Positions 44,109-54,100 of a DNA stretch of 64,000 nucleotides are shown here, in pieces. Each line of letters opens with the position of its first letter. The first letter of the stretch is position 1. A program made the position numbers and the translations under genes. The stretch spans positions 186,001 through 250,000 of the forward strand of contig SVGB01000002.1 of NCBI GenBank assembly GCA_015056565.1, in the 5' to 3' direction. The notes below the pieces were generated by a model. That model did no database searches and was not told the origin of the DNA. It saw only the letters and a program-made list of their open reading frames with translations. Origin of the DNA: Butyrivibrio sp. GTDB lineage: Bacteria; Bacillota; Clostridia; Lachnospirales; Lachnospiraceae.

Positions 44109-45923
44109 ATGGCATTTGATGGAATTACAGTTGCAAATTTAAAAAGAGATTTTGAAAACCTCCTGGTTGGAGGTCGTATATACAAGATTGCCCAGACCGA
44201 AAGCGATGAACTTTTTATCACAGTCAAGCTCTCCTACGAGGCAGCAGAACAATATGGTATCAAGCAGACAAGGCTGGTGCTGTCAGCAGACGCATCCCTC
44301 CCTCTTGTATACCTGACTGAAGAAACCAAGGCTTCTCCTATGACTGCACCAAACTTCTGCATGCTCCTTAGAAAGCATATCCAGAATGGCCGCATCACGT
44401 CTGTATCTCAGCCAGGCGGACTTGAGAGGATAATCCGCTTTGAGATCGAGCATCTGGATGAAATGGGTGACCTTAGGCACAAGGTACTTCTGATCGAGAT
44501 CATGGGCAAATACAGCAATATCATCTTCACTGACGAGCAGGACGTTATCATAGACAGTATCAAGCATATCCCTGCCTCTGTAAGTTCAGTAAGGGAAGTC
44601 CTTCCAGGCCGCACCTACTTTATCCCCAGTCAGGACAAGGCCAATCCCTTAGAAACAACAGCTGATGAGTTTTCATCTCTTGTACTCGGAAAACCCATGC
44701 CTGTGTTTAAGGCAATCTACTCCAGCTATACAGGCCTTTCTCCAATTATCGCACAGGAGATCTGCTACCGGGCTTTAGTTGATGCTGACAAGCCCGCCAA
44801 TGCTCTTTCTACCTCAGAGTCCATATCTGTGTACAGGGCTTTTGATGTGATAATGCAGCATGTAAGAGAAGGCTCTTTTATCCCTGCAATCTACTACGAC
44901 GGCGATGCACCAAAAGAATACTCTTCTATTCCACTTAGCATCTACGGCTTTGACCTGAAAAATGCTGCTGACCCTTCCCTTAAGTCTTCCGTGCCAGGCA
45001 TCAGGGTCATTTCAGATATTTCTGCACTTATATCCCAGTACTACTCTGAAAAGAACGTGGTAACCAGGATCAAGCAAAAATCTGTAGACCTTCGGAAGAT
45101 CGTTCAGACAACCCTTGAAAGGAACGTAAGAAAGTACGACCTTCAAAGAAAGCAAATGGCTGACTGTGAGAAAAAGGACAAGTACAGGGTTTATGGAGAG
45201 CTTCTTAACACCTACGGATACAGCGTGAATGAGGGCGATAAGTCCATAACAGTTAACGATTACAACACTGGAAAAGATATAACAATCCCCTTAGATCCTA
45301 CACTATCCGCCAGAGAAAACGCTAACAGATACTTTGATAAATACACCAAATTAAAGCGCACAGCTCAGGCCCTTGAGGAACAGATGAAGGAAGTATCTGA
45401 GACCATTGAACAGCTTGAATCCATAGCAACTTCCCTTGATATTGCAAAAAAGGAAGCTGACCTTGCCCAGATCAGGCAGGAGCTTTCTGAGAGCGGATAT
45501 ATCAAGTCCCATGTTACCGGTAAAAACGGCCGCAAGGAAAAGATAACCAGCAGGCCCTTCCACTACATGAGCAGCGACGGCTTTGATATTTATGTTGGGA
45601 AAAACAATATCCAGAACGACGAACTCACCTTCAAGACTGCAAACGGCGGCGACTGGTGGTTCCACGCAAAAAAGATCCCCGGCTCCCACGTAGTTCTTTT
45701 GACCGGAGGAAAAGAAGTTCCAGACAGAGCCTTTGAGGAAGCTGCAGCTCTTGCAGCCTACTATTCAAAGGGCAAAGTTCAGGAGAAGGTTGAGATTGAC
45801 TATCTAAAGAGAAAAGACGTCAAAAAGCCAAATGGCGCAAAGCCAGGTTTTGTGGTCTATTACACCAACTATTCCATGGCCATTGCGCCAGATATTTCAT
45901 CTCTTAAGCTTATTAGCGACTAA
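44109..45923 (+). CDS. rqcH: Rqc2 homolog RqcH (NFACT protein)
   Basis: Ribosome-associated quality-control factor that recruits tRNA-Ala to stalled 50S subunits and adds C-terminal alanine tails marking proteins for ClpXP. The 604 residues show the NFACT-N start MAFDGITVANLKRDFENLLVGGRI, a central coiled coil (about 390-460), and the NFACT-R domain GGDWWFHAKKIPGSHVVL near 515. Older annotation calls these fibronectin-binding proteins. It is monocistronic, with its terminator inside the convergent glgX gene. Confidence 0.95.
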   Translation: MAFDGITVANLKRDFENLLVGGRIYKIAQTESDELFITVKLSYEAAEQYGIKQTRLVLSADASLPLVYLTEETKASPMTAPNFCMLLRKHIQNGRITSVSQPGGLERIIRFEIEHLDEMGDLRHKVLLIEIMGKYSNIIFTDEQDVIIDSIKHIPASVSSVREVLPGRTYFIPSQDKANPLETTADEFSSLVLGKPMPVFKAIYSSYTGLSPIIAQEICYRALVDADKPANALSTSESISVYRAFDVIMQHVREGSFIPAIYYDGDAPKEYSSIPLSIYGFDLKNAADPSLKSSVPGIRVISDISALISQYYSEKNVVTRIKQKSVDLRKIVQTTLERNVRKYDLQRKQMADCEKKDKYRVYGELLNTYGYSVNEGDKSITVNDYNTGKDITIPLDPTLSARENANRYFDKYTKLKRTAQALEEQMKEVSETIEQLESIATSLDIAKKEADLAQIRQELSESGYIKSHVTGKNGRKEKITSRPFHYMSSDGFDIYVGKNNIQNDELTFKTANGGDWWFHAKKIPGSHVVLLTGGKEVPDRAFEEAAALAAYYSKGKVQEKVEIDYLKRKDVKKPNGAKPGFVVYYTNYSMAIAPDISSLKLISD

Positions 45924-45926
45924 GAT

Positions 45927-48023
45927 TTATTTTGTAATCAGAATAGCTGTAGTTCTGGGACCAAGGTCAATGTGACTTTGGTCCTTTATTTTATACTCTT
46001 TTCCAACATCTGTGGAAATGTCGTCAGACCTGAAAGCCAGGTACCACTTTTTATCCTTGGGAATAATGGGAAGTTCAAAGGTATGTGCCTCCCAATGAGC
46101 GTTTACAGCCATATAAATGAATGCATCTTTTTTTGTCCCATATTTTTCATGGTCCTCAGCAAACATGTAGGCAAATACCAAATCATGAGCGTTTTCATCA
46201 AACTCCCCGGGCTTTAATGAATGAAAAGAAAGCTCAGGATAGCCTGTGCCATTTTCACCAAAGTTAAACTTGCTGCCCATAAGAACCGGGTGGGAACGCC
46301 TGAAGGCTATAAGTCTTTTTACGTACTCAAAGAGGTCTTTGTTTCTGTCCTTTTCAAGGAGTGACCAGTCAAGGTAAGAAATCTCATTGTCCTGACAATA
46401 GGCGTTATTATTGCCATACTGGGTATTTGCAAACTCATCTCCCGATAGGAGCATTGGAATCCCTCTGCTGGTTAGAAGGATGGTCATCATGTTCTTCATC
46501 TGACGAAATCTCAGATCCAGAATCTCAGGGTCAGAGGTATCTCCCTCCGCTCCGCAGTTCCAGCTGTCATTAGAATCCGTTCCGTCTCTATTGTCCTCTC
46601 CATTGGCCTCGTTGTGCTTGGCATTGTAAGAAACCAGGTCATACATTGTAAAACCGTCGTGACAGGTAACAAAGTTAATGGATGCTGCGGCGCTTCTTGT
46701 TCCATACATGTCATTAGAGCCTTTGATCCTCCAGATAAGTTCAGGCATGTTCTCTGCTGCGCCCTTTATAAAGCGTCTTACGCAGTCCCTGTATTTCCCG
46801 TTCCAGTCAGACCATCTGCCCCAGGAGGGGAATGTTCCCACCTGATATAGTCCCCCTGCGTCCCAGGCCTCTGCAATCAATATGCATTTTCCAAGAACCG
46901 CATCGTGAGCTATAGCATCAAGAAGCGGCGGATCCATCATCGGAGAGCCGTCTCTGTTTCTTGACAGGATAGATGCAAGATCGAACCTGAAGCCGTCCAC
47001 GTGGTACTCAGAAACCCAATACCTCAGGCAATCCAGAACCACATTCCTTACAACAGGATTGTTGCAGTTCATTGTATTCCCACAACCGCTGAAATTGTAG
47101 TAATGGCCCTCTGGAGTAAGAAGGTAATAGGTCCTGTTATCAACGCCCTTATAGGATATATATGGGCCATCTTCATTACCCTCTGCAGTGTGATTAAACA
47201 CCACATCAAGCACAACTTCTATTCCGTTTTTATGGAGCCTTTTAATAAGACCCTTTAGTTCATCAGCTTCCATTCCAAAGGGCGCGGACGCAGCATATCC
47301 AGCCTTTGGAGCAAAAAAGTCTACGGTAGAATATCCCCAGTAGTTGTAGAGTCTTTTTCCATCAACCACTCTGCTGTTTTCAAACTCGTCAAACTCAAAG
47401 ATTGGCATAAGCTCAACACAGTTTACTCCAAGTTCTTTAAGATATGGGAGCTTTTCGACAATTCCCGCGAAGGTTCCATTTCTTTTAACGCCGCTGCTAT
47501 TATGCTGGGTAAAGCTCCTTACATGCATCTCGTAGATCACAAGATCGCACTGCCTCTTTTCCAGGGGCTTATCCCCCTCCCAGAGATAGTCCTGTCTTAT
47601 GATCTGACCTCGATATTTAAACTGCGAATTTGGATTTTGCTTCACGCCCCAGACAGATCTGCCAGATACGGACTTGGCATAGGGGTCCAAAAGAACTTTC
47701 GATTTATCAAACAGCTGCCCTTTTTGAGGGTTATAAGGCCCATCAAAACGATAGCCATACTCTGTGGTCTCAATGTCAATCCCATAGATGAGCATGGTAT
47801 ATACATTTCCAATCCTGAACTCATCAGGAAATGGAATCTCTACAAAGGGCTTCTCCTGCCCGTGTCGATACAAAACAAGTGTGCAGCTGGTAGCCTCTTT
47901 TGAAAAAATACTGAAATTTACGGCGCCATCTTCGCAGAGGCTTGCTCCAAAGGGAAATACTCTGCCGACGCGGTAGGCAAGGCCTTTTACTGTGTTGGTG
48001 GGAAAAGTATCTATTAGCTTCAT
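45927..48023 (-). CDS. glgX: Glycogen debranching enzyme (GlgX/isoamylase type)
   Basis: Hydrolyses alpha-1,6 branches of glycogen. The 698 residues comprise an N-terminal CBM48 (about 15-115), then a GH13 barrel with HVRSFTQHNSSG, VVFNHTAEGN (region I), GFRFDLASIL with catalytic Asp (region II), LIAEAWDAGG with catalytic Glu (region III) and VTCHDGFTMYDLV (region IV). Its ATG overlaps the stop of the HD-GYP response regulator, so the two are translationally coupled. glgA lies 9 kb away on the same strand. Confidence 0.93.
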   Translation of the reverse strand: MKLIDTFPTNTVKGLAYRVGRVFPFGASLCEDGAVNFSIFSKEATSCTLVLYRHGQEKPFVEIPFPDEFRIGNVYTMLIYGIDIETTEYGYRFDGPYNPQKGQLFDKSKVLLDPYAKSVSGRSVWGVKQNPNSQFKYRGQIIRQDYLWEGDKPLEKRQCDLVIYEMHVRSFTQHNSSGVKRNGTFAGIVEKLPYLKELGVNCVELMPIFEFDEFENSRVVDGKRLYNYWGYSTVDFFAPKAGYAASAPFGMEADELKGLIKRLHKNGIEVVLDVVFNHTAEGNEDGPYISYKGVDNRTYYLLTPEGHYYNFSGCGNTMNCNNPVVRNVVLDCLRYWVSEYHVDGFRFDLASILSRNRDGSPMMDPPLLDAIAHDAVLGKCILIAEAWDAGGLYQVGTFPSWGRWSDWNGKYRDCVRRFIKGAAENMPELIWRIKGSNDMYGTRSAAASINFVTCHDGFTMYDLVSYNAKHNEANGEDNRDGTDSNDSWNCGAEGDTSDPEILDLRFRQMKNMMTILLTSRGIPMLLSGDEFANTQYGNNNAYCQDNEISYLDWSLLEKDRNKDLFEYVKRLIAFRRSHPVLMGSKFNFGENGTGYPELSFHSLKPGEFDENAHDLVFAYMFAEDHEKYGTKKDAFIYMAVNAHWEAHTFELPIIPKDKKWYLAFRSDDISTDVGKEYKIKDQSHIDLGPRTTAILITK
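45958..45987 (+). terminator. rqcH terminator encoded inside the glgX 3' end
   Basis: GGACCAAGGTCA (45958-45969) pairs with TGACTTTGGTCC (45973-45984) over 12 bp including one G-T pair, followed on the plus strand by TTTATTTTATA. It lies 35 bp after the rqcH stop and within the coding sequence of the convergent glgX gene. Confidence 0.75.
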
Positions 48024-49039
48024 AAGCCCTTATCCCTCATGTTGTAATTTGTATCCTCATCTATCATCCTCAGCATGATCTCAGCAAATACCGGATCGAA
48101 CTGTGTGCCTTTCCCCTTTTCTATCTCAGCTCTTACAACTTCCTGAGGAAGGCCTTTTCTGTAGCTTCTGTTGCTGGTCATGGCGTCATAAGCATCTGCA
48201 ACGGCAATGATCCTGGCCATCTCAGGAATATCCTCTCCCATAAGTCCCTCGGGATAACCCTTGCCATCAAATCTCTCATGGTGCCATCTGGCGCCAATTG
48301 AAAGCTCTGGCATATCCTGGATATTAGAAAGAATTGCCGCTCCCTTCTCAGGGTGGGTTTTTATAATGGCATATTCCTCATCGTCAAGCTTGCCATTTTT
48401 ATTGATGATGGCATCAGGAATTCCAATCTTTCCAACATCGTGCAAAAGGCCAGTGATATATATCCTCTGAAGAGCTGATACATCATATCCAGCACGCCTT
48501 GCAATCTCAGCAGAATAATCTGCAACTCTCACTGAATGACCGTTGGTATAGGTATCCTTAGCATCTATGGCAGCTGCCAGACTCTTAACGATACCAAGAA
48601 ACAGCTCTTCATTCTGCCTGCCCCTTTTCTCAACTTCGCTGGCAAGGTCTTTTTGCAGCCTGTTAAGTTCTATGCAGTGAGTTACTCTAAGCGCAAGTAT
48701 CTTGGGGGCAAAAGGCTTTCTGATAAAGTCCTTGGCTCCCAGCTCAAGTGCTTTTTCCTCGATATCTCCGTTTTCGTTGCCAGTAAGGAATATTACTGGA
48801 GTTTCCTCTTTTCCAAGCTCTCTTTCAAGATCTCTGAGAGCCTTGTAGGTCTCAATTCCGTCCATATCCGGCATCATGACATCCAAAAGAAGTATATCAG
48901 GAGTCTGAACCCTGATATAGTCAAGCAGAGCCTTTCCGGAAGTAAGAGGCGCAACGCTCATGCCCTCCTTGCCCAGAATACCCCTTACCAGCGTTATAAC
49001 GGACACGTCATCATCCACAATTGCAACTTTATATTGCAT
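48020..49039 (-). CDS. Response regulator with HD-GYP output domain
   Basis: A 339-residue protein. The receiver domain (1-120) has IVDDD, LLLDVMMPDMDG with phospho-acceptor Asp at about 54, and a KPF near 107. The HD-GYP domain (about 145-330) has intact HDVGKIGIPD, WHHERFDGKGYP and DAYDAMTSNRSYRKGL, so an active c-di-GMP phosphodiesterase is expected. The ATG at 49039 follows AAAGGG by six bases and is preferred over the ATG at 49045. No histidine kinase lies beside it. Coupling to glgX suggests c-di-GMP control connected with glycogen use. Confidence 0.93.
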   Translation of the reverse strand: MQYKVAIVDDDVSVITLVRGILGKEGMSVAPLTSGKALLDYIRVQTPDILLLDVMMPDMDGIETYKALRDLERELGKEETPVIFLTGNENGDIEEKALELGAKDFIRKPFAPKILALRVTHCIELNRLQKDLASEVEKRGRQNEELFLGIVKSLAAAIDAKDTYTNGHSVRVADYSAEIARRAGYDVSALQRIYITGLLHDVGKIGIPDAIINKNGKLDDEEYAIIKTHPEKGAAILSNIQDMPELSIGARWHHERFDGKGYPEGLMGEDIPEMARIIAVADAYDAMTSNRSYRKGLPQEVVRAEIEKGKGTQFDPVFAEIMLRMIDEDTNYNMRDKGL

Positions 49040-49088
49040 GATCATCCCTTTATCTTTGAGACAATATCTACGCTAACTTATACAATTA

Positions 49089-49117
49089 ATTTTATCTTGT
49101 ATAATAAAATGTCGCAA
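49089..49117 (-). promoter_or_regulatory. Probable promoter of the response regulator-glgX operon
   Basis: Minus strand: TTGCGA (49117-49112), 17-bp spacer, TAAAAT (49094-49089), 50 bp before the regulator ATG. The -35 is weak. Confidence 0.5.
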
Positions 49118-49122
49118 TACCA

Positions 49123-50253
49123 TTAAAATAATGATATTGCGATTCTAAATCCCACAAGTATAACGAGGAATATTATATTTGCTAAAGTGAACATTCCAAA
49201 GTATTTTCCTAAGCGGTCAGGAAATTCCTTGGTGTATGCCTTAAAAGAAATAAGGCTTGCCATGGAAGCAATAAGGGTACCAAGGCCTCCAACATTAACT
49301 CCCACAAGAAGTGATGTATAGTTAGTGGTAAAGCCAGAAAGCATCAAGGTTGCAGGGACATTACTGATAAACTGGCTAAGGATCACTCCTATTGCAAACT
49401 CCCTGCCTGTCAGTACTGTTCCAAAGAAGTTCCTTATGTAGTCTATCTTGCCCATATTCCCTGTAAATATGAAAAATCCAATAAAAGTAAGCAGCAGGAT
49501 GTAATCAGCTCTTAAGAGGATCTTAAAGTCCATTCCGCCAACGATCACAAGGACTATTATCGCAAATACATACCAGGGTATTATTCTTACAACAGTCAAA
49601 AGAGCTACTACAAAAAGCACTGTGTAGATCATTATCTGCGTTCTGCTTCCAAATCTGCTGGTTATGGAGTTTTCTTTTGTGTTCGAAAGTTTCTCTTTTC
49701 TTCCTGGCAATGTGAACAGGCAGGCAAAGAGCAAAACTGCAGAAATCAGGCTGTAAGGAAGCATTGTCAGTATGAAGGATGAAAGCTTCATTCCTGTAAG
49801 CCCATACAGATACAGGTTTTGTGGATTGCCAATAGGCGTTAGCATACTTCCAAGATTAGCTGCAATGGTCTGGAGCACCACCACTGGGATCATAAGATCT
49901 TCTCTCTTGCAGCTGCTAAGGATCATGATAGCCAGTGGGACAAAGGTTATAAGCGCCACATCGTTGGTGATGAGCATGCTTCCTATAAAACACATGAACA
50001 CTAAGACTACTGCAAGTTCAAACCCATTTTTGACCTTAGATAAAAGAGCTATGGCAATTCTCTCAAACACCGAATTTTCCTTAAGTCCCTGGATTATTAC
50101 CATAAGTCCCCACAAAATTCCAAGGGATCTGAAATCAATATAAGAAATATATGTCCTGTCAGGATGTATGAAAAAAGCAGAAATAATAGCCAGTATCCAT
50201 GCGATACACAGCACTTTATCAAGCCTTTTTATCTTACTTATAATACTATTCAC
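49123..50253 (-). CDS. SLC13/ArsB-type anion permease
   Basis: A 376-residue polytopic membrane protein of the ion-transporter superfamily. Visible are LLITNDVALITFVPLAIMIL, TPIGNPQNLYLYG (the conserved GNPQN/S-type loop) and a C-terminal half repeat SQFISNVPATLMLSGF. Members carry dicarboxylates, sulfate, arsenite or citrate. The start is a GTG with AAAGGAT about ten bases upstream. It lies 29 bp after the inositol-monophosphatase-family gene. The substrate is unknown. Confidence 0.85.
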   Translation of the reverse strand: MNSIISKIKRLDKVLCIAWILAIISAFFIHPDRTYISYIDFRSLGILWGLMVIIQGLKENSVFERIAIALLSKVKNGFELAVVLVFMCFIGSMLITNDVALITFVPLAIMILSSCKREDLMIPVVVLQTIAANLGSMLTPIGNPQNLYLYGLTGMKLSSFILTMLPYSLISAVLLFACLFTLPGRKEKLSNTKENSITSRFGSRTQIMIYTVLFVVALLTVVRIIPWYVFAIIVLVIVGGMDFKILLRADYILLLTFIGFFIFTGNMGKIDYIRNFFGTVLTGREFAIGVILSQFISNVPATLMLSGFTTNYTSLLVGVNVGGLGTLIASMASLISFKAYTKEFPDRLGKYFGMFTLANIIFLVILVGFRIAISLF

Positions 50254-50282
50254 AACAACTACTATCCTTTAAGTCTTTTTCT

Positions 50283-51050
50283 TTATCTGAAACACTCAGG
50301 CATTTCCTTAACGCCTCTTGCCCTGCAAACAGCTGATGTTGCACCTCTAAAGCTGATCGGATCACCATTTATATCTGTTACTGTGCATCCAGCCTCCATT
50401 GCAATAAGGGCCGCTGCAGCATAGTCCCACAGCTGTATCTTGAGCTCAAAGTAAAGCCCAACTCTACCCATGGCAACGCAGCACATATCCCAGGCTGCAG
50501 TCCCGGACCTTCTAAGATCAACGCACAGAGGAAGGAGCTTTTTTCCAATATCAAAGGACCTGTCCCTAAGCTCCTCATAATATGGCGCAGTTCCAAATAC
50601 CGAAAGCTGATCAGATAATGGAGCATCTGATGACATTATCCTTTCGCCATTAAGGTACGCTCCCTGCCCTGCTGTAGCATGGAACATCATATCGTCGTAA
50701 GGATTATAAACAACTGCCATATATGGCTTCCCATCCTTTAAAAGACCTACTGAAATAACTGACGGCCTGTACTCATATATGAAATTGCTGGTACCGTCAA
50801 TTGGGTCAATTACAAAGCAGTATCCGCTTTCCATCTTGGAAGTGAATACGTCCTGGCCATCTTCCTCGCCAAGAAACTCAGCCTCTGGGAGAACATCTTT
50901 TAGTCTCTCCATCAAAAAAGCCTGGATCTTCTCATCCATCTCCGTGCAGAAGTTAGCGTGTCCCGCCTTCTCCATGATCTTAGGACGCTTTGATGTAAGG
51001 AGTATTTCTCCCGCTTCTTTTACAATTTTAATGATCTCTTCTATTTTCAT
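50283..51050 (-). CDS. Inositol monophosphatase family protein
   Basis: A 255-residue Mg2+-dependent phosphatase of the IMPase/FBPase/CysQ superfamily. Metal-site motifs are LGEEDGQ, FVIDPIDGTSNFIY and a C-terminal WDYAAAALIAMEAG. The substrate could be inositol phosphate, fructose bisphosphate or 3'-phosphoadenosine phosphate. The frame extends to 51113 but the ATG at 51050 has CGAGG upstream. It precedes the anion permease gene on the same strand; if the permease carries sulfate, a CysQ role would fit. Confidence 0.88.
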   Translation of the reverse strand: MKIEEIIKIVKEAGEILLTSKRPKIMEKAGHANFCTEMDEKIQAFLMERLKDVLPEAEFLGEEDGQDVFTSKMESGYCFVIDPIDGTSNFIYEYRPSVISVGLLKDGKPYMAVVYNPYDDMMFHATAGQGAYLNGERIMSSDAPLSDQLSVFGTAPYYEELRDRSFDIGKKLLPLCVDLRRSGTAAWDMCCVAMGRVGLYFELKIQLWDYAAAALIAMEAGCTVTDINGDPISFRGATSAVCRARGVKEMPECFR

Positions 51051-51112
51051 CTCAAATTTACCTCGAGAAATAATTATAGTTTTTAGGCTGTTTCTTATCA
51101 AGTTAAAATACA

Positions 51113-51147
51113 AGATAAAGACCTGGCCACAATGTAGTGACCAGGTC
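51113..51147 (-). terminator. Terminator of the surface protein gene
   Basis: Stem GACCTGGCCAC (51120-51130) with GTGACCAGGTC (51137-51147), one mismatch, followed on the minus strand by TTTATCTT. Confidence 0.75.
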
Positions 51148-51158
51148 TATACTAATCT

Positions 51159-54100
51159 TTACTTATCTTCTTTATTTTTTCTCTTCATAAACACCATTGC
51201 AAATGCTATTCCTGCTGCAACAATGATTGTGATGATACTTCCTACGATACTTGTATCACTTGTGCCGGCTCTTCTTGCTCCGAGAACTGCAGGAGCATCA
51301 CCTGTTCCTTCAACAGGTCTTACTGCACCAAGAACCGCAGGTGCTGGAGCTGCTGCAAGTGTTGCTACAGTAGGAGTAGAGTCATCAGATGTTGAACTGT
51401 CATCATTTCTGTTATTATCATCTGATGAAGGTGTTGGTGTAGGAGTAGGTGCTGCAGTAATTTTAAACTCTCCCGGAACAAAAGTTAAAACAAAGTTACC
51501 ATAGATTTCTTTTTCAGTAGTTTTTTCGGAATAACCATGGGCTTTAACAACATATGCCCCTATAGCTTCACCAGATTCACGCTGCGCATCATCAAGACCT
51601 TCTTTAGTCACCAAATCAGCTGCTTCTTTTAGCATCGTCTTTGCCTGTTCTTTGGTTATATTTCCAGAAAACTCAGCAGATACTGTAGACTTAAATTCAG
51701 GATCAGTTCCTCCTACAACCTTGGAAAGGCCAGAAGGTGCCACAACAGATACCGGCTGTGGTGTGATATAAAGCTTTGATACTACATCTCCCTCCTTGAG
51801 GTTGATTGAGTACTCATCAGGGCGTAATTCTTTACCATTGTCTTTAACAACAATAGACTTAACTATTGATCCGTACCCGTCTTCATTTACATTCTTTCCC
51901 TCTCCGGGCTTGACTTCAACTGCAACTTCATACTTATGATCTGTTGTTATATATTCTCCGGTTCTTGTTACAGTACCTTCTTCCGCATTGACAACAAGAG
52001 CATTAAGTCCAAATAAGTGTTTCCAGAACTCCTCCCATATCTTTTCCCAGGTTCCTTCAGAGCTATTTCCCTCGTTATCACTTAATGTTTCGTCATCCGC
52101 TGCTATACTATCAGTATTCTGGGATATTTCAGTATTTCTGCTATCATCAGTATTTACTGCCGTCTCATCAGCAGTAACTATAATCTTAATATTAACTTTA
52201 TCAAACTGAACATCACCATTGTATGGAAGTTTTGTATCTACTCCGCCTTCAGCGGCCCCGATATTGATGTTCAGAACAGGTACTGAAGTCTTTACATACC
52301 TGGCATATATGGTTGTTGGCTCAGTCACTGTTAATTTATCTGCAATTTTTGTTTGGCATTCTGCATCAGAATAAAGACCTTCAAACTTATAGTCGAGCTT
52401 TTCATACTCTTTCATATCAGGATGAACTACTGTTTTATCCTTAAGGTATCCCTGCTGAATAAGTTCTCCTGAAATGTCGTCATTGAGCTGTCCATCAAGG
52501 AAGGATTTCCCAATATATGTCACCAACTCAGTATCAAATCTAAGATCCAGATGATATTCAAAGTTACCGCCATCCGGATTGACAATTGATCCATCAAACT
52601 CTGGTTCATGCCAATCAAACATAGCTGTCTTGTATTTTCCTGCACCATAGCTTGAATCAAACTGAACATATTTAAGATAAGATTTTACTGTGTTCTTATT
52701 ATTGTGCTTAAGGACACTTATTGAAGTGTCAATATCTTCTATAGCAGCTTGCACCTCAGAAAGTTTAGCTTTTGAGATTATATAAGGTGAATTGCCCTCA
52801 AACATAGCTTTTGGAAGCCTAACTACGCCAACAGGATAATAACCATCTTTCTGAACATATTCAAGGCCAAGCAATTTCCTAAGCTGTTCATTTACATGAA
52901 CTTGTCCGTCAGCTCCCTTTGAATTTGTTCCATCCGTAGCATATACAGCAACGGCAACTGTCTCTGACTCATCATCCACCCACTTGGCATATACAGTTGT
53001 ATCATCTAACAATGAGGCCCCAAAATCGAAAGTCTCTGTGTAGTCTTCATCAGTGTACCAGTCAACAAATTTGTAACCTTCATATGTAGGTATTGCCGGT
53101 TTTTCCGGTGTTGAGCCAACGTTAACTGTCTGAGAAGGAACTTCTGATCCTCCTTTAGAATCAAACACAAGCGTGCATTTCTTCCAGACTGCATAAAGTT
53201 TTATATAATCTCCATCCTTAACATTGATAATATTACCAGGAGCATAATCAGGATCAGCTGTTGTTCCATTTTCAACTGTAGTCCAGCCAAGGAATTTATA
53301 ATAATCTCCATCCTTGACCATAGTGGTAGCCTTTTCATCCTTTATAGGGTACTCTACTGTGTTTTTGTTATTAGCAGTCACTTCATCTGCAAAAGATAAG
53401 TTTCTTCCATCATTTGAGAAATAAGTTACATCTCCCCTGATAGAGAAGTCCTCATGGAAGCTGAAAAGATAATCAAATCCAAAAATATTCTGTCTGTAAG
53501 CATGTTTCTGAATGCATCTGTCAGAAGCCTCTTTGTTGATCTCAGTAGAGGATTCTTTCATGTAGACAACTTTTTTCTGGTCTTTGGGCTGATATTCCAC
53601 CACAAAGGTAATATTATCTTCTGCCTTTACTTCATCAAGGCCACAGTAATTTCTCCCATATCTGTCACTATGTTTATAATTTCCCAGCCACAGGCGATAT
53701 TCATATGACTGAATATCAGAATCCAGCCCTTCTGCAGTCATGGCCATTTTCTTGCCATTTACAATAGCATAAACTTTAGCATTTTTTACATAGCTCTCAT
53801 ACTCTTTTTTGTCAGTAAATCCAAGATCAAGGTGATCTCTTGTACTTACAGGTTTTTCCTTGTAAACAAACTTTATAACGGGATCAGCTGAAACAGCGGC
53901 AATAAATTCATCTGACCTGCTTCCAGATTTATATGTCTGTATTTTCCCTTCAACTACATAGAAATAATCAAAGGTTTTGCCATCAATTTCTGAATGGTCA
54001 TAAATATATCCATCTAAATCCGGAGCCAAAGTGTATGAATACTTAAAATAATTTCCAAAATAATCCTTAGAAAGATAAAATGCATCCCTGGAATCATTTC

